Assembly: GCA_009746045.1 (NCBI GenBank)
Contig: RPFO01000027.1
Location: 5,340,146-5,404,145, forward strand
Length of the DNA stretch: 64,000 nt
Direction of reading: 5' to 3'
Origin: Mesostigma viride
Taxonomy: Eukaryota; Streptophyta; Mesostigmatophyceae; Mesostigmatales; Mesostigmataceae
In this document: positions 59,657 to 64,000 of the stretch, piece after piece
Numbering within the stretch: the first letter of the stretch is position 1
How the letters are laid out: each line of letters starts with the position of its first letter
Notes under the pieces: generated by a model
Databases searched by the model: none
What the model saw: the letters and a program-made list of their open reading frames with translations, nothing else
Told to the model about the DNA's origin: nothing
Program-made: the position numbers and the translations under genes

Positions 59657-60095
59657 TGTCAGAAGTATCGACACACCTGCCTGAAACTAGTACTTATAGT
59701 TTAGTGCTAGCTCTGGACTACATGGACGGGCATGTGCCGCATGTTTAAGTTCTGTTCCATAAGTGACCCAGTCATTCTGTGACTGACCTTGAACTTTGGT
59801 TGTGAATGGTTGGCTTGAGATCACGTTATGATTGTAACTGCCACACAGTCAGAAAAGACCCAGTTTGGTGTGGCCACGTTGTAGGTAGATCATAACTGCT
59901 ACCCAGTAGCTGAGCCTGGAATTGTTTAAAAGGCGAAGCTACGCACCTTGTTTGCTCTCTCAGTACCTCACACCTCACACACTCCTGTGGTGGAACTAGC
60001 AGCCGGCCAGCTGCCGACTGAGACTTATTAAGTATTTTTATCTGAGTGAAATAAAGTAAAACTTTGTGGCAAACATTGTTTTCTCACTTATGACA
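59657..60095 (+). repeat. Copia 3' LTR
   Basis: 439 bp. Ends about 410 bp upstream of the dehydrogenase ATG and reads toward it. Contains AAATAAAG (about 60049), a likely polyadenylation signal. Confidence 0.92.
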
Positions 60096-60100
60096 ACTCC

Positions 60101-60507
60101 GTCACTTTCCTACGTACGGCCCGCAAATCCCTAAATCCCCGATTGGGCCCTACTACGAATCCCGGCCTTCCCCCAAGCCTCCTTTCGAGCGAAGGCCTTG
60201 TGGACGGAGCGCCACGTGTCATCAGGAAGAGAATGCAGGGCGCTTCAGGGTGTCTGCCGGCCTTCGTTTCCGAGCGTGCCACTGATGACGATAGCCTGTG
60301 CCCGACGTGCGAGATATTTGCCTCTTTATATCCGCTTCGCCATGGACATGACTGCCTAGACAGGCCCAGCTTTACACTTGCCTGTGCGGCTACTGAAATA
60401 CACAGCTCGGATAACGACACTTACAGCTGGTAGGGGATTACTGTCACAACGGCACAACCCATTTTAACCTTGTAGTAATTCGAACGCTTTTTTTTGCTGT
60501 AGCAGCA
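60101..60507. promoter_or_regulatory. Upstream region of the dehydrogenase gene
   Basis: Presumed promoter/5' UTR. A possible short 5' UTR intron is suggested by GTAGGGG at about 60431 and a pyrimidine tract plus TAG just before the ATG (60485-60501). An ORF at 60143-60433 has no recognised similarity and may be chance. Confidence 0.4.
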
Positions 60508-61215
60508 ATGGCGGAAGCGGCCCCCCGTACTACCGTGGCAGTCGTAGGGGCTGGAGCATGGGGCACTGCTCTGGCTATGCACTTGGCTCGCATCGGGCAT
60601 TCTGTCTGCATCTGGGCGTACGAAAAGGAGGTGGTAGATGAAATAAACACGACCCATCGCAACACGATTTTCCTGGCCGATTTCGATCTCCCTTCAACAA
60701 TTACCGCCTCGACCGATCTGCAGGTACCATTAAAATCACGCAGAAGCGACTGCCAGCATTTGGGTGCTTTATTTTGCGCTAATTCAGTATGCAAGACCTC
60801 AACTGTCAGAAGTTGTACACATGCCAGGCACGTGTGTTTATTACTCGCGTCATTCATGATTGCATGCACAATTTTGGCTCGGGCATATTTCCCTCATCGG
60901 TATCTCGAAACACAGGAGGTTGTCCGTGAAGCCGCCATCATCCTCCTAGTGCCGCCGTCCCACCATTTCCGAAGGATCGCGACGGCGGCTGCGCCCGCGG
61001 TGCGACCCGATGCCATGGTCGTGGTGGCGACCAAGGGTTTGGAGGAGTCCTCGCTCTCGCTCCTCTCGGATGTGCTCAAGGAGGTTATGCCCAGCGTGTC
61101 GAGCGACCGGCTCGCGTTCCTTGCCGGCCCGAGCTTCGCCAAGGACGTCGCGCGGGGTCTCCCTACGGATGTGTCCGTCGCCTCGGAAGGCATGGTAGCC
61201 GCACACCTGGTCCAG
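60508..61215 (+). CDS. GPDH: Glycerol-3-phosphate dehydrogenase (NAD), GpsA type, first two exons
   Basis: Reduces dihydroxyacetone phosphate to sn-glycerol 3-phosphate, the backbone of glycerolipids. Exon 1 60508-60723 (72 codons), intron 60724-60915 (GT...AG), exon 2 60916-61215 (100 codons), both phase 0. Seen: dinucleotide-binding GAGAWGTA at residues 14-21, NTIFLADFDLP near 53-63, ATKGLE ending at 115, and GPSFAKDVARGLPT at 143-156, all hallmarks of the bacterial-type family. The substrate-binding C-terminal domain with the catalytic Lys is not in the window. No transit peptide follows this ATG, so it is cytosolic unless an upstream exon exists. The 192-nt intron is a multiple of three without a stop, so retention would add 64 residues in frame. 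Confidence 0.88.
60724..60915 (+). other. Dehydrogenase intron 1 (3n, stop-free)
   Basis: Begins GTACCA, ends AAACACAG. 192 nt. Removing it joins DLQ to EVVREAA as the family requires. Confidence 0.8.
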
Positions 61216-61950
61216 GTATGTGTCCCATGGGTGGCTTGCGTTGGTAGCCGCACACCTGGTCCAGGTATGTGTCCCATGGGTGGCTTGCGTTGGTAGCCGC
61301 ACGCGTGGTCCAGGCATGTGTTCCATGGGTGGCTTGCGTTGGTAGCCGCACACCTGGTCCAGGCATGTGTTCCATGGGTGGCTTGCGTTGGTAGCCGCAC
61401 ACCTGGTCCAGGTATGTGTCCCATGGGTGGCTTGCGTTGGTAGCCGCACGCGTGGTCCAGGCATGTGTTCCATGGGTGGCTTGCGTTGGTAGCCGCACAC
61501 CTGGTCCAGGCATGTGTTCCATGGGTGGCTTGCGTTGGTAGCCGCACGCGTGGTCCAGGTATGTGTTCCATGGGTGGCTTGCGTTGGTAGCCGCACGCGT
61601 GGTCCAGGTATGTGTTCCATGGGTGGCTTGCGTTGGTAGCCGCACGCGTGGTCCAGGCATGTGTTCCATGGGTGGCTTGCGTTGGTAGCCGCACGCGTGG
61701 TCCAGGTATGTGTTCCATGGGTGGCTTGCGTTGGTAGCCGCACGCGTGGTCCAGGTATGTGTTCCATGGGTGGCTTGCGTTGGTAGCCGCACGCGTGGTC
61801 CAGGTATGTGTTCCATGGGTGGCTTGCGTTGGTAGCCGCACGCGTGGTCCAGGTATGTGTTCCATGGGTGGCTTGCGTTGGTAGCCGCACACCTGGTCCA
61901 GGCATGTGTTCCATGGGTGGCTTGCGTTGGTAGCCGCACGCCTGGTCCAG
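61194..61950 (+). repeat. 49-bp minisatellite repeating the exon 2 / intron 2 border
   Basis: Sixteen copies of GGTAGCCGCAC..TGGTCCAG at exact 49-bp steps from 61194. The first is the end of exon 2 itself. Each is followed by GTATGT (9 copies, including the real donor) or GCATG (7 copies). Variation is mainly ACACC versus ACGCG, GTC versus GTT, and the donor T/C. Confidence 0.95.
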
Positions 61951-62339
61951 GCATGCATTTCTTGGCGAGGTTCCAGGTAGGAATTTCTTTAGCCTGGGTT
62001 TGCAGTTGAATTGGTACGCAGTGCGCTCCATCCTCCATTTTTGCCAATCGGTGTCTTGCCCATTTCTCCCTCTCCCTCTCCCCATCCCACTCCATGAACT
62101 GGAGGCCCTGTCCGATCGCACGCCCTGCCGACCGGACGATGCGTTTATCCACCATGACCCGACCCACTCAACCACCCCAACTAATGGACTACATCCCAAG
62201 CCAAGTAGTCACACCCCACACTTACCCAACCTGATCATCACTGAACGTGACTCAACAAGGGGTGACGGGTGAAACATTTATTGAATCTGATGTGACCCAA
62301 TGATGCGTCGAACAAATTGTTACCTGACCCACTTTGGCG

Positions 62340-62505
62340 CCCCCTGCCAAACTGCTGCACCAGCCCCTGCTACCCCACCCACCATACCCCACCACCCACA
62401 CCACCACAATAGCCACCCCTCCACAACACCTCCCCACCCACCCCACCCACACCACCACAACACCTACCCCGCCACAACACCTACCCCACCACAACGCCTA
62501 GCCTG
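62340..62505. repeat. C/A-rich degenerate repeat
   Basis: Recurrent CCACCCACACCACCACAA and CACAACACCTACCCC words, leading into the CCCCAT array. Confidence 0.75.
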
Positions 62506-62524
62506 CTAACCTCACATATCCATT

Positions 62525-63772
62525 CCCCGTTCCCCATCCCCCATCCCCCTCCCCTCCCCCTCCCCCTCCCCCTCCCCCTCCCCCTCCCCCATCCCCCTCC
62601 CCCATCCCCCATCCCCCATCCCCATCCCCCATCCCCCATCCCCCATCCCCATCCCCATCCCCCATCCCCCGTCCCCCATCCCCATCCCCCATCCCCATCC
62701 CCATCCCCCATCCCCCATCCCCATCCCCATCCCCATCCCCCATCCCCATCCCCCATCCCCCGTCCCCGTCCCCATCCCCGTCCCCCATCCCCCATCCCCC
62801 ATCCCCCATCCCCCATCCCCCGTCCCCATCCCCATCCCCCATCCCCCATCCCCCATCCCCATCCCCCATCCCCATCCCCCATCCCCCATCCCCCATCCCC
62901 ATCCCCCATCCCCCCTCCCCCTTCCCCATCCCCCATCCCCCATCCCCATCCCCCATCCCCCATCCCCCCCCGTCCCCCGTCCCCCGTCCCCCGTCCCCGT
63001 CCCCCATCCCCATCTCCCATCCCCCATCCCCATCCCCCATCCCCCATCCCCCCCCTCCCCCATCCCCCTCCCCCCCCCCCTCCCCCATCCCCATCCCCCC
63101 TCCCCCATCCCCCATCCCCCATCCCCATCCCCATCCCCCATCCCCATCCCCCGTCCCCCATCCCCCTCCCCATCCCCCCTCCCCCTCCCCCATCCCCCAT
63201 CCCCCATCCCCCCCCCATCCCCCATCCCCCATCCCCCATCCCCCATCCCCCATCCCCATCCCCATCCCCCATCCCCATCCCCCATCCCCATCCCCCATCC
63301 CCATCCCCCATCCCCATCCCCCATCCCCCATCCCCCATCCCCCATCCCCATCCCCCATCCCCATCCCCATCCCCCATCCCCCATCCCCCATCCCCGTCCC
63401 CCGTCCCCCGTCCCCATCCCCATCCCCATCCCCCATCCCCCATCCCCCATCCCCATCCCCCATCCCCCATCCCCCATCCCCCATCCCCCATCCCCATCCC
63501 CCATCCCCCGTCCCCCGTCCCCCGTCCCCGTCCCCCGTCCCCCGTCCCCCGTCCCCCGTCCCCGTCCCCCATCCCCGTCCCCCGTCCCCATCCCCCATCC
63601 CCATCCCCCATCCCCATCCCCCATCCCCATCCCCCATCCCCCATCCCCCATCCCCCATCCCATCCCCCATCCCCATCCCCCATCCCCATCCCCATCCCCC
63701 ATCCCATCCCCCATCCCCCATCCCCCTCCCCATCCCCATCCCCTCCTCCCGTTCCCCATCCCCCATCCCCCA
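62525..63772. repeat. CCCCAT/CCCCCAT satellite with G-quadruplex potential
   Basis: About 1.25 kb of C4-6 blocks separated by AT, GT or T. The minus strand is an unbroken series of G4-G6 runs spaced by 1-3 bases, the textbook pattern for G-quadruplexes. Long minus-strand frames here (Gly/Met/Asp/Trp) are artefacts. Confidence 0.95.
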
Positions 63773-64000
63773 TCCCTGCTGCACGTCTTTATCCCTGTAG
63801 GGGGGAGGGTATACCCCCCCCTTTTCCTACTTTTGCTGCGACGTCCTCCCCCCTATCATCGTCAAGGGGAAGGTACTCGCAACAGCGACGATTGTTTTGA
63901 CAACGACCATGCAGCATGGTTACTGATAAATAGATAGTCATTATGATTGTTTGTCATTATTGCTGCCAGCAGTGCCTGCACAAATGCCCTAGACACCCGT

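Larger units (their letters stand above)
52411..60095 (+). mobile_element. Ty1/copia retrotransposon interrupted by hAT-2
   Basis: LTRs 52411-52842 and 59657-60095 begin TGTCA; the right ends TGACA, the left TAACA by one change. Target duplication ACTCC at 52406-52410 and 60096-60100. Primer site TGGCATCGGAGTG follows the left LTR and the tract GAGTAAGGGGGG precedes the right. Standard copia order Gag-PR-IN-RT-RH. Confidence 0.93.
61216..64000 (+). other. Dehydrogenase intron 2, running past the window end
   Basis: No sequence coding the next GpsA block was found up to 64000, so the intron is at least 2.78 kb or the gene is broken. It contains the minisatellite, about 450 bp of C/A-rich DNA, the CCCCAT array, and 220 bp of unrecognised sequence. 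Confidence 0.6.

Noticed and set aside
60143-60433. Upstream ORF as an additional 5' coding exon of the dehydrogenase
   Set aside because: Joining at the plausible donor/acceptor puts it out of frame with the GpsA sequence; at most a 5' UTR intron.
61194-61950. CRISPR-like array
   Set aside because: Units are contiguous 49-bp repeats without unique spacers, in a eukaryotic intron.
60894-62199. Minus-strand frames of 334-417 codons with HTWTTRAATNASHPWNT-like repeats
   Set aside because: The 49-bp minisatellite has no stop in any minus-strand frame, so all three frames stay open; it is antisense to a convincing dehydrogenase exon.
62481-63784. Three 415-430-codon minus-strand frames rich in Gly, Met, Asp and Trp
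   Set aside because: Produced by the CCCCAT satellite lacking stops in all frames.

Overview
This is a eukaryotic nuclear window, about 95% repetitive. The only recognisable host gene lies at the far right: a bacterial-type (GpsA-like) NAD-dependent glycerol-3-phosphate dehydrogenase with spliceosomal introns. The mix of GC-rich Ty3, Ty1/copia, Penelope-like, restriction-endonuclease LINE, hAT and TA-targeting DDE elements beside a GpsA-type enzyme suggests an alga or related protist. The species cannot be named from the sequence. No rRNA, CRISPR or operon structure was seen. Cellular roles given for the elements are inferred from family knowledge.

Left part (1-10768). A minus-strand Ty3 element (Ty3-1) has pol cut off near 540, gag, an RNase H1-N/viroplasmin-like ORF upstream of gag, a primer binding site and a 5' LTR (6919-7607). 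Next is a Penelope-like RT fragment split by a 2.2-kb hAT-like element (8099-10284) with 8-bp target duplications; that element carries LINE 3' ends.

Middle-left (10769-30456). One plus-strand Ty3 chromovirus-type element (Ty3-3; target duplication GTTAG) has its 5' LTR split by an 11.2-kb TA-flanked DDE transposon (10868-22090). The transposon's transposase gene is broken by two more insertions: a gag-only LTR element (12245-15009, target duplication CCTTG, LTRs that look identical) and a 3'-truncated retroelement (15344-20886). The intact 3' LTR of Ty3-3 keeps the empty target site, which confirms the nesting.

Middle-right (31871-52157). A pentanucleotide satellite is followed by a third Ty3 element (Ty3-2, minus strand, LTRs 32836-33518 and 51492-52157). 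Its pol is almost gone. It hosts a complete 7.5-kb retroelement (36800-44286; target duplication GTGGA; LTR ends AGTTA...TAACT) and three LINE copies. The 7.5-kb element and the truncated one at 15344 are the same family and share an unusual order: Gag, zinc knuckles, integrase, retropepsin-like domain, then (in the longer copy) copia-type RT and RNase H.

Right part (52411-64000). A Ty1/copia element (target duplication ACTCC) is interrupted by a hAT element (56111-57414, 8-bp duplications). It sits about 410 bp upstream of the dehydrogenase start codon. The second dehydrogenase intron opens with a 49-bp minisatellite that repeats the exon end and the splice donor 16 times, and continues through 1.25 kb of CCCCAT-type repeat. 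The rest of the gene is outside the window.

Most element ORFs carry single-base frame breaks, even where LTRs look identical. Sequencing or assembly indels are therefore a real alternative to decay.
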